Positions 1-9,993 of a stretch of DNA of 64,000 nt are shown one piece after another. The notes beneath the pieces are model-generated. The model was not told the origin of the DNA and did not search any database. It worked only from the letters and a program-made list of their open reading frames with translations. The stretch lies in contig NZ_BBIQ01000002.1 in the NCBI RefSeq assembly GCF_000730565.1, positions 297,766-361,765 of the forward strand, read 5' to 3'. Each line of letters begins with the position of its first letter. Position 1 is the first letter of the stretch. The stretch comes from Pseudomonas fulva NBRC 16637 = DSM 17717. GTDB taxonomy: Bacteria > Pseudomonadota > Gammaproteobacteria > Pseudomonadales > Pseudomonadaceae. The translations under genes and the position numbers were made by a program.

Positions 1-197
1 AGATCGGCTTTAAAATCCGTGAGCATACTTTGCTCAAGGTCCCGTACCTTTTGGTTATAGGGGACCGCGAAGTCGAAACGCAGACCGTAGCAGTGCGTAC
101 TCGCGAAGGCGCTGACCTGGGCTCCATGCCCGTCGCCCAGTTCGCTGAGCTCCTGACGCAAGCGGTTTCCCGGCGTGGTCGCCAAACAACGGAGTAA
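1..197 (+). CDS. thrS: Threonine--tRNA ligase, C-terminal end (partial)
   Basis: The window opens inside an open frame (codons from base 3) that ends at TAA 195-197. The visible peptide is about 64 residues and contains [14 protein letters not shown], typical of the anticodon-binding domain of class II aminoacyl-tRNA synthetases such as ThrRS. ThrRS charges tRNA-Thr in the cytoplasm. The position immediately before infC matches the conserved thrS-infC-rpmI-rplT order of gammaproteobacteria. The stop codon overlaps or abuts the start of infC, so the genes are probably co-transcribed. The 5' part lies outside the window. Confidence 0.93.
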   Translation, partial: IGFKIREHTLLKVPYLLVIGDREVETQTVAVRTREGADLGSMPVAQFAELLTQAVSRRGRQTTE

Positions 198-202
198 TGA
201 CT

Positions 203-748
203 ATTAAGCGTGAAATGAGAAATGATAAACGTGCTGTACCGAAGGCCCCGATCAACGAGAATATCTCGGCCCGCGAGGTTCGGTTAATTGGCGCAGACGG
301 CGAGCAGGTTGGCATCGTCTCGATTGATGAAGCGCTTCGTATCGCTGAAGAAGCGAAGCTGGATCTGGTGGAAATCTCTGCAGACGCGCTTCCGCCCGTC
401 TGCAAGGTGATGGACTACGGCAAGCACCTCTTCGAGAAGAAGAAGCAGGCCAACGAAGCCAAGAAAAACCAGAAACAGATCCAGATTAAAGAAATCAAGT
501 TTCGTCCAGGGACGGAAGAAGGGGATTACCAGGTAAAACTACGCAACCTGGTACGTTTCCTTACCGAAGGGGACAAGGCCAAGATCTCTCTGAGATTCCG
601 TGGTCGTGAGATGGCCCACCAGGAGCTGGGCATGGAGCTGTTGAAGCGGGTTGAAGCTGACCTGATCGAATACGGTTCCGTCGAGCAGCATCCTAAGATG
701 GAAGGACGCCAGCTTATGATGGTCATCGCCCCCAAAAAGAAGAAGTAA
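203..748 (+). CDS. infC: Translation initiation factor IF-3 (probable AUU start)
   Basis: IF-3 binds the 30S subunit, discriminates initiator tRNA and start codons and prevents premature 50S joining. The sequence shows the IF-3 N-domain ([15 protein letters not shown]), the linker rich in lysine and the C-domain ([32 protein letters not shown]), ending in PKKKK. I place the start at ATT 203: the GGAG at 191-194 is 8 nt upstream of it, but only 2 nt from the ATG at 197, which overlaps the thrS stop. An AUU start with Ile-AAG context is the classic autoregulated infC arrangement in E. coli. Using ATG 197 would add two residues. Length (about 181 aa) fits the family. Confidence 0.95.
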   Translation: MKREMRNDKRAVPKAPINENISAREVRLIGADGEQVGIVSIDEALRIAEEAKLDLVEISADALPPVCKVMDYGKHLFEKKKQANEAKKNQKQIQIKEIKFRPGTEEGDYQVKLRNLVRFLTEGDKAKISLRFRGREMAHQELGMELLKRVEADLIEYGSVEQHPKMEGRQLMMVIAPKKKK

Positions 749-810
749 TCTCCCGGGCACGGCAGGCCTGATGATTATTGTGTAATTTTTATCGAATGCG
801 GAGTTCCAAC

Positions 811-1005
811 ATGCCAAAAATGAAAACCAAGAGCGGTGCTGCGAAGCGCTTCCTGAAGACCGCTTCGGGCTTCAAGCACAAGCACGCTTTCAAAAGCCAC
901 ATCCTGACCAAAATGTCGACCAAGCGTAAGCGTCAACTGCGCGGTGCCAGCTTGCTGCACCCGTCCGACGTGGCAAAAGTCGAGCGCATGCTGCGCGTAC
1001 GTTAA
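811..1005 (+). CDS. rpmI: 50S ribosomal protein L35
   Basis: A 64-residue, strongly basic protein beginning [14 protein letters not shown], the hallmark of L35, and ending in MLRVR. It is a structural protein of the large ribosomal subunit. An open frame extends upstream to 778 but the ATG at 811, preceded by GCGGAG at 798-803, gives the correct family length and N-terminus. It lies between infC and rplT as in other gammaproteobacteria, where the operon is feedback-controlled by L20; that control is known from E. coli and only inferred here. Confidence 0.97.
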   Translation: MPKMKTKSGAAKRFLKTASGFKHKHAFKSHILTKMSTKRKRQLRGASLLHPSDVAKVERMLRVR

Positions 1006-1032
1006 TTCTGGTTAAGATAGAGGAAGTTACTC

Positions 1033-1389
1033 ATGGCTCGTGTTAAGCGTGGCGTCATCGCCCGTAAGCGTCACAAGAAAATTCTGAAACTGGCTAAAGG
1101 TTACTACGGTGCACGTTCGCGCGTATTCCGTGTTGCCAAGCAAGCGGTCATCAAGGCAGGCCAATACGCCTACCGCGACCGTCGCCAGAAGAAGCGTCAG
1201 TTCCGCGCACTGTGGATCGCTCGTATCAACGCCGGTGCCCGCACCAATGGTCTGTCCTACAGCCGTTTGATTGCTGGCCTGAAAAAGGCTTCGATCGAAA
1301 TCGACCGTAAGGTTCTGGCCGATCTGGCAGTGAACGAAAAAGCGGCGTTTGCTGCGATTGTCGAGAAAGCTAAAGCCGTTCTGGCTTAA
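1033..1389 (+). CDS. rplT: 50S ribosomal protein L20
   Basis: A 118-residue basic protein starting [19 protein letters not shown], diagnostic for L20, which binds 23S rRNA early in 50S assembly and, in E. coli, represses translation of rpmI-rplT. The start is preceded by GAGGAAG about 8 nt upstream. Length equals the family norm. It follows rpmI by 27 nt in the same operon. Two stem-loops follow before pheS. Confidence 0.98.
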   Translation: MARVKRGVIARKRHKKILKLAKGYYGARSRVFRVAKQAVIKAGQYAYRDRRQKKRQFRALWIARINAGARTNGLSYSRLIAGLKKASIEIDRKVLADLAVNEKAAFAAIVEKAKAVLA

Positions 1390-1405
1390 GTACCCGCGAC
1401 AATCA

Positions 1406-1429
1406 CCCGGCGACGCTTGCGTCGCCGGG
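1406..1429 (+). terminator. GC-rich stem-loop after rplT
   Basis: Perfect inverted repeat CCCGGCGACG / CGTCGCCGGG around a CTTG loop, 17 nt after the rplT stop. No T-run follows, so it may be an mRNA-stabilising or processing hairpin instead of an intrinsic terminator. Confidence 0.45.
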
Positions 1430-1435
1430 CATTGA

Positions 1436-2515
<1,080 letters not shown>

Positions 2516-2548
2516 GCCAATCGACGCAACCTTCAGGAGAAGAACAGC

Positions 2549-4930
2549 ATGAAATTCAGTGAACAGTGGCTGCGCGGTTGGGTAAACCCGCAAGTCTCCC
2601 GTGACGAACTGGTGGCCCGCCTGTCCATGGCCGGCCTGGAAGTCGACAGCGTAACCCCTGCTGCTGGCCAGTTCAGCGGCATCGTGGTGGGTGAAATCCT
2701 TGCCACCGAACAACACCCGGACGCCGACAAGCTGCGTGTGTGCCAGGTCAGCAATGGTCAGGAAACGTTCCAGGTCGTGTGCGGCGCGCCTAACGCACGG
2801 CCAGGGATCAAGATCCCGTTTGCCATGATCGGCGCCGAACTGCCTGGCGACTTCAAGATCAAGAAGGCCAAGCTGCGCGGTGTGGAGTCCTTCGGCATGC
2901 TCTGCTCGGCGGCGGAATTGCAGATCAGTGAAGAAAACGACGGTCTGCTCGAACTGGCCAGCGATGCGCCGGTAGGCGAGGACATTCGCCAGTACCTGAG
3001 TCTGGATGATGCCAGTATCGAAATCGGACTTACCCCCAACCGGGGTGATTGCCTGTCGATCGCTGGCCTGGCCCGCGACGTCAGCGCGCTATACGACGTA
3101 CCGGTTACCCGCCCGCTGGTACCCGCCGTGGCTGCCGCGCACGACGAAGTACGCCCGGTCGAGGTCCAAGCGCCGGCTGCCTGCCCACGTTACCTGGGTC
3201 GGGTGATCCGCAACGTTGACCTGAGCAAGCCGACGCCGCTTTGGATGGTCGAGCGTCTGCGCCGCAGCGACGTGCGCAGCATCGACGCTGCCGTAGATAT
3301 CACCAACTACGTGATGCTCGAACTCGGCCAGCCGATGCACGCTTTTGACCTGGCAGAGATCAACGGCGGCATTCGCGTGCGCATGGCCGAAGAGGACGAA
3401 AAACTCGTCCTGCTAGACGGCCAGGAAGTTGCACTGCATGCCGACACCCTGGTCATCGCCGACCACACCCGCGCCCTGGCCATCGCCGGCGTCATGGGCG
3501 GCGAGCACAGCGGCGTCGATACTGCCAAAACCCGCGATCTGTTCCTGGAAAGCGCGTTCTTCGAGCCGATTTCCGTCGCAGGCAAAGCCCGCTCCTACGG
3601 CCTGCACACGGATGCCTCGCACCGTTACGAGCGCGGCGTCGATTCCCAGTTGGCCCGTGAAGCCATGGAGCGTGCGACCGCGTTGCTACTGGAAGTGGTA
3701 GGCGGTGAAGCCGGCCCCATCGTCGAAGCCGTCAGCGAACAACACCTGCCCAGCATCGCCCCGGTTACCTTGCGTGCCGAGCGCATCGCCCAGATGCTTG
3801 GCATGGAAATGGACCCGGCCCAGGTCGAGCAGTTGCTCAACAACCTTGGTCTGGCTACCGAGGCGGACGGGGCAGGGCAGTGGACGGTCAACGTTCCGAG
3901 CCACCGCTTCGATATCAGCCTTGAAGTCGACCTGATCGAAGAGCTCGCGCGACTGTACGGTTACAACAACTTGCCCGTGCGTTACCCGCAGGCACGCCTG
4001 GCGCCGCAAGCCCGTCCGGAAACCCGTGGCGAGCTGCCGAACCTGCGTCGTCTGCTGGTTGCTCGTGGTTATCAGGAAGCCATTACCTACAGCTTCATCG
4101 ATCCCAAACTGTTCGAGTTGTTCAGCCCAGGCGTAGAGCCACTGTTGCTGGCCAACCCCATCTCCAGCGACATGGCGGCCATGCGTGCCTCCTTGTGGCC
4201 GGGCCTGGTCAAGGCAGTGCAGCACAACCTCAATCGCCAGCAGGACCGGGTGCGCTTGTTCGAAAGTGGCCTGCGTTTCGTTGGCCAACTGGGCAACTTG
4301 GCGCAGGAGCCGATGATTGCCGGCGTCGTTACGGGCAGCCGCTTGCCTGAAGGCTGGGCCAATGGCCGTGACACCATCGACTTCTTCGACGTGAAGGCCG
4401 ATGTGGAAGCCTTGTTGGGTCATTCCGGCGCGTTGGACGATTTCACCTTCGTCGCTGGCAAGCATCCAGCCTTGCACCCTGGTCAGACGGCTGAAATCCA
4501 GCGTGAAGGCAAGGTTGTTGGCTATTTGGGCGCGCTTCATCCCGAGCTTGCAAAAGCCCTGGACCTGGACCGTCAAGTCTTCGTTTTCGAGTTGGTGCTG
4601 GCCGATGTGGTCGAAGGCCGGTTGCCGAAATTCAGCGAGCTGTCCAAGTTCCCGGAAACTCGTCGTGACCTGGCGTTGATCGCAGGACGTGATGTAGCGT
4701 CTCAAGACGTACTTGACGTAATTCGTGACAATGCAGGCGAATGGCTCACAGACCTCAGGCTGTTTGATGTCTACCAGGGTAAAGGCATTGATCCTGATAG
4801 AAAAAGCCTGGCAGTCGGCTTGACCTGGCAGCATCCATCGCGCACTCTTAACGACGATGAGGTGAACACTACCTTGCACACTATCCTCACCTCGCTCGAA
4901 CAAAGGTTGAACACCACGTTAAGGAAATAA
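2549..4930 (+). CDS. pheT: Phenylalanine--tRNA ligase beta subunit
   Basis: The 793-residue beta subunit of PheRS. Begins [14 protein letters not shown] as in the family, followed by the tRNA-binding OB fold (about residues 40-150), B3/B4 editing region ([17 protein letters not shown] segment reads [13 protein letters not shown]), B5 domain ([21 protein letters not shown]) and C-terminal ferredoxin-fold anticodon-binding domain ([12 protein letters not shown] near residue 700). It proofreads mischarged Tyr-tRNA-Phe in studied homologues. AGGAGA lies just upstream of the ATG. ihfA follows after 4 nt, so these genes form one operon. Confidence 0.98.
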
Positions 4931-4934
4931 CGGC

Positions 4935-5237
4935 ATGGGTGCTCTGACGAAAGCTGAGATGGCCGAGAGGCTGTACGAGGAGCTGGGGCTTAACAAGCGT
5001 GAGGCCAAGGAGCTGGTCGAGCTGTTTTTCGAAGAAATTCGGCACGCACTTGAAGAGAACGAGCAGGTCAAGTTGTCCGGTTTCGGCAACTTCGACCTTC
5101 GCGATAAACGCCAACGGCCGGGCCGCAACCCCAAGACTGGGGAAGAAATCCCGATCACCGCACGGCGCGTCGTCACCTTTCGTCCAGGGCAGAAGTTGAA
5201 GGCCCGGGTTGAGGCCTATGCTGGAACCAAGCCATAA
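4935..5237 (+). CDS. ihfA: Integration host factor subunit alpha
   Basis: A 100-residue HU/IHF family DNA-bending protein, partner of IhfB. Sequence [18 protein letters not shown] starts the helical dimerisation body; the beta-arm shows [20 protein letters not shown] with the intercalating proline. The pheT-ihfA arrangement is conserved in gammaproteobacteria and points to IhfA rather than HU. It starts 4 nt after pheT. The downstream MerR-like gene starts inside its 3' end (20-nt overlap). Confidence 0.97.
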
Positions 5238-5574
5238 CGACGAACTGCCCCCCATACCGGGCAAACGGTACTTCACCATTGGTGAAGTGAGCGAACTTTG
5301 CGCTGTAAAACCGCACGTGCTGCGGTATTGGGAGCAGGAGTTCGATCAGCTCAATCCTGTGAAGCGGCGGGGCAATCGGCGTTATTATCAGCGCCAAGAC
5401 GTGCTGATGATCCGCCAGATCCGCGCATTGCTTTACGACCAGGGCTTCACCATCGGCGGGGCGCGCTTGCGGCTTTCCAGTGATGAGGCCAAGGATGAGT
5501 CGAGCCAGTACAAACAGCTGATTCGTCAGATGATTGTGGAGCTGGAAGATGTGCTGGTGGTGTTGAAGAAGTGA
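5218..5574 (+). CDS. MerR-family transcriptional regulator (small, orphan)
   Basis: A 118-residue protein with an N-terminal MerR helix-turn-helix: [20 protein letters not shown], then [12 protein letters not shown] and [14 protein letters not shown] short C-terminal helix ([20 protein letters not shown]) probably dimerises. There is no metal-binding cysteine pair or effector domain. The ATG at 5218 overlaps ihfA by 20 nt, so translation is likely coupled; an in-frame TTG at 5209 is less likely. This gene regularly follows ihfA in Pseudomonas; its target is not evident from the sequence. Confidence 0.93.
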
Positions 5575-5685
5575 CCGTTGTTTAAGATGAGTGGAAATTT
5601 TTGAAAAAAAGCTTCCATTAATCAAAAGGTTAGGGTATCTTCTTCATCGTTCTCAGCGGTAACGAGAACATGCTTCAAACCGAGT

Positions 5686-5762
5686 CGGGGCGTAGCGCAG
5701 CCCGGTAGCGCACTTGCATGGGGTGCAAGGGGTCGAGTGTTCGAATCACTCCGTCCCGACCA
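5686..5762 (+). tRNA. tRNA-Pro (anticodon GGG)
   Basis: A 77-nt cloverleaf: acceptor CGGGGCG paired with CGTCCCG, D-arm with AGCGCAGCCCGGTAGCGC, anticodon stem CTTGC/GCAAG around the loop ATGGGGT (anticodon GGG), T-arm GAGTG TTCGAAT CACTC, discriminator A and encoded CCA at 5760-5762. It reads Pro CCC/CCU codons. Its 3' end borders an integrase remnant, suggesting that it served as an attachment site. Confidence 0.97.
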
Positions 5763-5778
5763 TTATATTCAATGACTT

Positions 5779-5807
5779 AGGCCATTTCCGAAAGGGGTGG
5801 CCTTTTT
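5779..5807 (+). terminator. Intrinsic terminator after tRNA-Pro
   Basis: AGGCCA (5779-5784) pairs with TGGCCT (5798-5803), with a CGAAAG-type apex between, followed by TTTTT at 5803-5807. A typical rho-independent terminator 16 nt beyond the tRNA CCA end. Confidence 0.85.
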
Positions 5808-5833
5808 CATGTCCGTGACTTTTGCGTGACTTC

Positions 5834-6055
5834 TCAGGGTGTTACGCATGGTTCCTCTTCAACCTGCTCAGCCTTGGCCAACCAGTCCCTGGCTGGAACT
5901 TTGTTTGCCGCCTCAATGAGTTGGCTGATCTCCGTGCCCGGAGAGTAACTGGTCACGCTGCCATTCTTGTGTCCTAAGACGGCTTGCGGTCTTCTTTGGT
6001 TAACCCTGCAGCCTTCAGGCGCCGACCTAAAGTGTGCTCGAAATTGTGAATCCTG
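5834..6055 (-). pseudogene. Remnant of a phage-type tyrosine integrase (C-terminus)
   Basis: On the minus strand one frame reads IHNFEHTLGRRLKAAGL followed by TKEDRK. A neighbouring frame continues as AVLGHKNGSVTS, YSPGTEISQLIEAANKV, down to a stop at 5834. Joined across the frameshift these match the order seen in tyrosine recombinases: box II H-x-x-R-H-T, LGH and the terminal catalytic Tyr in a THYS-like context. The first box has E where catalytic Arg is expected, and the N-terminal two thirds are missing. It points toward the tRNA-Pro 3' end, the usual geometry for elements that integrate at tRNA genes. Clearly non-functional. Confidence 0.75.
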
Positions 6056-6140
6056 ATCGAGGCCTAGACTACAGTGCTGCGCTCGTCGGCAGCGGTCAGC
6101 GCTATCAGCCAAGCGTGCCAGCGTGGCTGGAAGATGACTC

Positions 6141-6165
6141 GGTCATTGCCGTCTCGGCAATGACC
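6141..6165. repeat. Perfect short inverted repeat
   Basis: GGTCATTGCCG - TCT - CGGCAATGACC, an 11-bp perfect stem with a 3-nt loop and no T tail. It sits between the integrase remnant and the end of the transporter gene. It may be a transcription-end hairpin for the leftward transporter transcript or a relic of a mobile element. The stretch 6056-6281 otherwise shows no convincing gene. Confidence 0.5.
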
Positions 6166-6281
6166 CTGCCTGAGCGTCGCTGAATACAGGGCAACACCGA
6201 GCTGGCTGACTCAAACTTTGACTGATGCTGCGTGGCGAATGGGCGCTGGCGGGTGGGGCTGCATGCCGCCCCGACCGGTTT

Positions 6282-7655
6282 TCAGTGAGTGGCAGCAGGC
6301 TTGAGCCTGTCTTTGCAGAGGGCGCCGTACGCATCATCGATCGGCTTGGCATCTGGGCTGCCGAGATCTTCCATCGCCAAGCGGTATGTCTCAGGCGCGA
6401 CATAGGCGGCTAAGGCACAGATGCAGGTGATGAAAAACGCCGACCCCCCCACAATAAGCCAGATGTTGTCCGAGCCCGGTGGTGCAATGGCAGCAAAGAT
6501 GGCTGGCAGCATGGCGGTGCACATGGTGCTGACGTTCTGTGCGATGGCCATGGCCGAGACGCGGTAGCGCGTGTTGAACAGCTCCGGGAAGAAGCTTGGG
6601 AAAACTGCATTGTAGCCTTGGTAGACCATACCCCACATGAGGATCGAAGCGGCAAAGGCCAGCGGCACGCTCTGGATACTGATCGCATACAGATAACCGA
6701 AAGCCAGCAGCCCCGAGCCCAGACAGCCAGTGATCATGATCGGACGCCGGCCGATCTTGTCAGACAGGCTACCAACGAACGGGATCAAGAGCACTGCGAC
6801 GATGTTGCCCACTACTGGGATCCACAGGTAGACGCTTTGGTCAAAACCAATGCCGTAGGCCGGCTGAACTGCATAGGCTGCGCCGAACACCGTCGCAACC
6901 ACCGGAATGACGTTCATCAGCGCCATGAACACGACCAGCACCATGTGCTTCCAGCTGTACTTGAAGGCTTCTTTGACGGGCGAGCGGGCGATCTTGTCTA
7001 CCTGTTCGCCCTCGACGAAGGCCGGGGTCTCATGGACCTCCTTGCGGATGATGAAACCGGCTACCAGCACGAATGCGCTGAGCAGGAAAGGAATGCGCCA
7101 GCCCCAATCGCTGAACGCTTCGCTTGGCATGAAGTAGGCCAGTGGCAGGAACACCGCAGCAGCCATTATCTGACCGGCCTGAACCCCCTGCAAGGTGAAG
7201 CTGGCGTAGTAACCTCGCCGTCCGAAGGGCGCATGTTCCATGATCATGGCGCTAGCACCGGAGATTTCACCAGCGACTGCAAAGCCCTGAACCAGGCGCA
7301 GCAGCGCAAGAACAATTGGGGCAATGATGCCAATGTCGTGGTAAGTGGGCAGCAGGCCTACGGCCATGGTCGAAATACCCATCAGAAACATGCACAGCAG
7401 CAAAACGTTTTTGCGACCGCGGGTATCGCCCCAGTGACCGAGGACAACCGCACCCACGGGACGGGCCAGGTAACCGACGCCATAAGTTGCCAGCGACGCG
7501 ATGATGGCCATCGTGGGGTCCATCGAAGGGAAGAACAACTGCGGGAAGATCAGAGCTGCGGCTTGGGCGTAGATAAAAAAGTCATAGTACTCGAGGGCCG
7601 AGCCTATCCACCCACTGGCGGTCGCTTTCTTAGCTTGGGAGCTGGAGTGAGCCAT
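6282..7655 (-). CDS. MHS-family MFS transporter, probable shikimate/quinate/dehydroshikimate uptake
   Basis: A 457-residue metabolite:H+ symporter of the MFS with about 12 hydrophobic segments. It shows the family motifs ASGWIGSALEYYDFFIY in TM1, GHWGDTRGRKN in loop 2-3, GEISGASAMIMEHAP after TM4 and SLSDKIGRRP in loop 8-9. ATG 7655 is preceded by CGGAGACAAC, and a longer frame to 7781 lacks this support. It diverges from quiC across a 302-nt region that holds two candidate operators. Substrate is inferred from neighbours (quinate, shikimate or 3-dehydroshikimate); protocatechuate cannot be excluded. Member of the inner membrane. Confidence 0.88.
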   Translation of the reverse strand: MAHSSSQAKKATASGWIGSALEYYDFFIYAQAAALIFPQLFFPSMDPTMAIIASLATYGVGYLARPVGAVVLGHWGDTRGRKNVLLLCMFLMGISTMAVGLLPTYHDIGIIAPIVLALLRLVQGFAVAGEISGASAMIMEHAPFGRRGYYASFTLQGVQAGQIMAAAVFLPLAYFMPSEAFSDWGWRIPFLLSAFVLVAGFIIRKEVHETPAFVEGEQVDKIARSPVKEAFKYSWKHMVLVVFMALMNVIPVVATVFGAAYAVQPAYGIGFDQSVYLWIPVVGNIVAVLLIPFVGSLSDKIGRRPIMITGCLGSGLLAFGYLYAISIQSVPLAFAASILMWGMVYQGYNAVFPSFFPELFNTRYRVSAMAIAQNVSTMCTAMLPAIFAAIAPPGSDNIWLIVGGSAFFITCICALAAYVAPETYRLAMEDLGSPDAKPIDDAYGALCKDRLKPAATH

Positions 7656-7817
7656 TGTTGTCTCCGTTGTTCTTGTTATTGAACTTGTTAGGTCGTGACG
7701 CTGGGCTTGTAGGTCAGGATCTGCTGAGCGTTCGCAGGGCAGTGAAATGCTCGAATGATCTGTAACTGGATCCATGTTCAACCAGGCGTGAGCGGCGAAT
7801 CAATTCGATAAACCCGC

Positions 7818-7840
7818 TTTCGTTCGGTAATCGAACGAAA
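7818..7840. promoter_or_regulatory. Palindromic operator, PcaR-box-like
   Basis: TTTCGTTCG - GTAAT - CGAACGAAA: perfect 9-bp arms with a 5-nt spacer in the transporter/quiC divergent promoter. The core GTTCGGTAATCGAAC differs at two positions from the PcaR site I recall for P. putida (GTTCGATAATCGCAC). It may bind an IclR-type PcaR or the local TetR protein. Confidence 0.6.
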
Positions 7841-7856
7841 ACTAACCATTTCGTAC
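7840..7856 (-). promoter_or_regulatory. 17-nt motif shared by quinate-region promoters (copy 1)
   Basis: On the minus strand GTACGAAATGGTTAGTT. Related copies lie upstream of aroQ (12216-12232) and upstream of the quinate dehydrogenase gene (16369-16385). It abuts the palindrome at 7818-7840. Candidate site for the cluster TetR regulator. Confidence 0.45.
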
Positions 7857-7957
7857 AAAACCCATTGATGGCGTGACTTTACCCGCGAATAATCGAGTGC
7901 GCCAAGCGCCTGCAAGGGTTCGTTGGCTGATGCCTTTCAAATAAAGGGAACCCCAGC

Positions 7958-9865
7958 ATGCAGCGTTCGATTGCCACCGTATCCTTGAGCGGCACTCTGC
8001 CGGAGAAACTCGAAGCCATCGCCGCAGCCGGCTTTGACGGCGTCGAGATTTTTGAAAATGACCTGCTCTACTACGCCGGTAGCCCGCGCGAGATCCGTCA
8101 GATGTGCGCCGATCTAGGCATCGCCATCACCCTGTTCCAGCCATTTCGCGATTTCGAAGGCTGTCGCCGCGAGCGTCTACAGAAAAACCTCGAGCGCGCC
8201 GAACGCAAATTCGACCTGATGCAGGAATTAGGCACTGATCTGATGCTGGTGTGCAGCAACAGTCAGGCGGACGCACTGGGCGATGGGCAGCTTCTGGTCG
8301 ACGACCTGCGGCTGCTGGCCGAACGCGCCGGTGTCCGCGGCCTGCGTATTGGCTATGAAGCGTTGGCCTGGGGCCGGCACGTCAATACCTACCAGCAGGG
8401 CTGGAACCTGGTCCGCCAGGCCGATCATCCGGGGCTGGGCGTGATCCTCGACAGCTTCCATACCTTGTCACTGCGGGGCGACCCGAGCGCTATCCGTCAG
8501 ATTCCAGGCGACAAGATTTTCTTCGTGCAAATGGCGGATGCACCCATCCTGGCCATGGATGTACTGGAGTGGAGCCGTCATTTCCGCTGCTTCCCAGGGC
8601 AGGGCGAGATGGACCTGGCGGGCTTTCTCGCACCGATTCTGCAAACCGGCTACCGCGGGCCGTTGTCGCTGGAAATCTTCAACGATGGCTTTCGCGCCGC
8701 ACCTACCCGGCAGATTGCCGCCGATGGACTGCGTTCACTCCTGTATCTGGAAGAAAAGACGCGCCTGCAATTGCAGCACGAAGCCCAGCGGATCGAGCCT
8801 GGGGTACTGTTTGACCCAGCCCCCGCCAGTGCCTACGACGGTGTAGAATTCCTTGAGTTTGCCGTCGATGAGTCAGTCGGTGCACGTCTGGGTGGTTGGC
8901 TCGAGCGTCTGGGTTTTGTCGAAGCCGGCGCTCACCGCAGCAAGGGTGTTCGACTGCTGCGTCAAGGCGATATCAACATCGTGCTCAACGCTGAGCCCTA
9001 TTCATTTGCACACAACTTCTTCGAAGCCCATGGTCCCTCGTTGTGCGCCATCGCACTACGGGTCAAGGACGCTCAGGCCGCCTTGCAGCGCGCTACCGCC
9101 TACGGTGGTCAGCCGTTCCGTGGCCTGGTCGGGCCCAACGAACGCGAGATCCCGGCCGTGCGTTCGCCGGATGGCAGCCTGATCTACTTGGTCGAGCAGG
9201 CAGGTGCCGGGCATACCATCTACGACAGCGATTTCCGCCTGGATGCCGCCCCCGACGCTGGCGGCGGCCTGCAACGCATTGATCACATGGCCCTGGCCAT
9301 TCCGGCCGAATCGCTGGACAGCTGGGTGCTGTTCTACAAGAGCCTGTTCGACTTCGAGGCCGACGACGAAGTGGTCTTGCCCGATCCCTATGGCCTGGTC
9401 AAGAGCCGTGCCTTGCGCAGCCAATGCTCCACACTGCGCCTGCCACTGAACATTTCCGAGAATCGCAACACCGCAATTGCTCACGCGCTGTCAAGCTACC
9501 GTGGTTCGGGAGTGCACCACATCGCCTTTGACTGTGCCGACATCTTTGGCGAGGTGGCGCGGGCGAAAAACGCTGGCGTGCCGCTGCTGGAGATCCCGTT
9601 GAATTATTACGATGACCTCGCGGCCAGGTTTGATTTCGACGACGAATTCCTTAGCGAACTGGCTTACTACAATGTGCTGTACGACCGTGATGCGCAGGGT
9701 GGCGAGCTGTTCCATGTGTATACCGAGCCCTTCGAGAAGCGTTTCTTCTTCGAAATCATTCAGCGCAAGGGTGGGTATGCCGGTTATGGCGCTGCCAATG
9801 TTGCGGTCCGCCTGGCGGCCATGGCCAAAGCCCGCAGCGGGGCCCCGCGCAAACCGGTGTTGTAA
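7958..9865 (+). CDS. quiC: 3-dehydroshikimate dehydratase fused to HPPD-like domain
   Basis: A 635-residue two-domain protein. Residues about 1-280 form a sugar-isomerase-type TIM barrel (GFDGVEIFENDLLYY, GYEALAWGRHVN, LDSFHTLSLRGDPS, SLEIFNDGFR) that converts 3-dehydroshikimate to protocatechuate, using a divalent metal. Residues about 290-610 are a VOC/4-hydroxyphenylpyruvate-dioxygenase-like half with HMALAIP and HHIAFDCAD metal-site motifs. Length agrees with QuiC1 of Pseudomonas. The ATG is preceded by AAAGGGAA. It links quinate and shikimate breakdown to the pca genes downstream. The reaction of the HPPD-like half is not known to me. Confidence 0.93.
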   Translation: MQRSIATVSLSGTLPEKLEAIAAAGFDGVEIFENDLLYYAGSPREIRQMCADLGIAITLFQPFRDFEGCRRERLQKNLERAERKFDLMQELGTDLMLVCSNSQADALGDGQLLVDDLRLLAERAGVRGLRIGYEALAWGRHVNTYQQGWNLVRQADHPGLGVILDSFHTLSLRGDPSAIRQIPGDKIFFVQMADAPILAMDVLEWSRHFRCFPGQGEMDLAGFLAPILQTGYRGPLSLEIFNDGFRAAPTRQIAADGLRSLLYLEEKTRLQLQHEAQRIEPGVLFDPAPASAYDGVEFLEFAVDESVGARLGGWLERLGFVEAGAHRSKGVRLLRQGDINIVLNAEPYSFAHNFFEAHGPSLCAIALRVKDAQAALQRATAYGGQPFRGLVGPNEREIPAVRSPDGSLIYLVEQAGAGHTIYDSDFRLDAAPDAGGGLQRIDHMALAIPAESLDSWVLFYKSLFDFEADDEVVLPDPYGLVKSRALRSQCSTLRLPLNISENRNTAIAHALSSYRGSGVHHIAFDCADIFGEVARAKNAGVPLLEIPLNYYDDLAARFDFDDEFLSELAYYNVLYDRDAQGGELFHVYTEPFEKRFFFEIIQRKGGYAGYGAANVAVRLAAMAKARSGAPRKPVL

Positions 9866-9872
9866 GGCAGAT

Positions 9873-9889
9873 GCCGGCCCTGGGCCGGC
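9873..9889 (+). terminator. Hairpin after quiC
   Basis: GCCGGCC - CTG - GGCCGGC, a perfect 7-bp stem 8 nt after the quiC stop. No T run follows, so it may be a pause or processing hairpin. Confidence 0.4.
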
Positions 9890-9993
9890 GCCCCTGTGAC
9901 AAAACCTGACCGGTGCCACCCTCCGCGCGCTTCCCTGCGTCGCACCAGTGACGGATAATCCCACCCATTCCAATAATCAGGCTGTGAGTGGGT

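Noticed and set aside
3686..4903. Minus-strand open frame of 405 codons opposite pheT
   Set aside because: Lies wholly within pheT, which is conserved; composition is that of a GC-rich shadow frame.
6225..6413. Plus-strand small frame before the transporter end
   Set aside because: Overlaps the transporter gene on the other strand and has no similarity to known proteins that I recognise.
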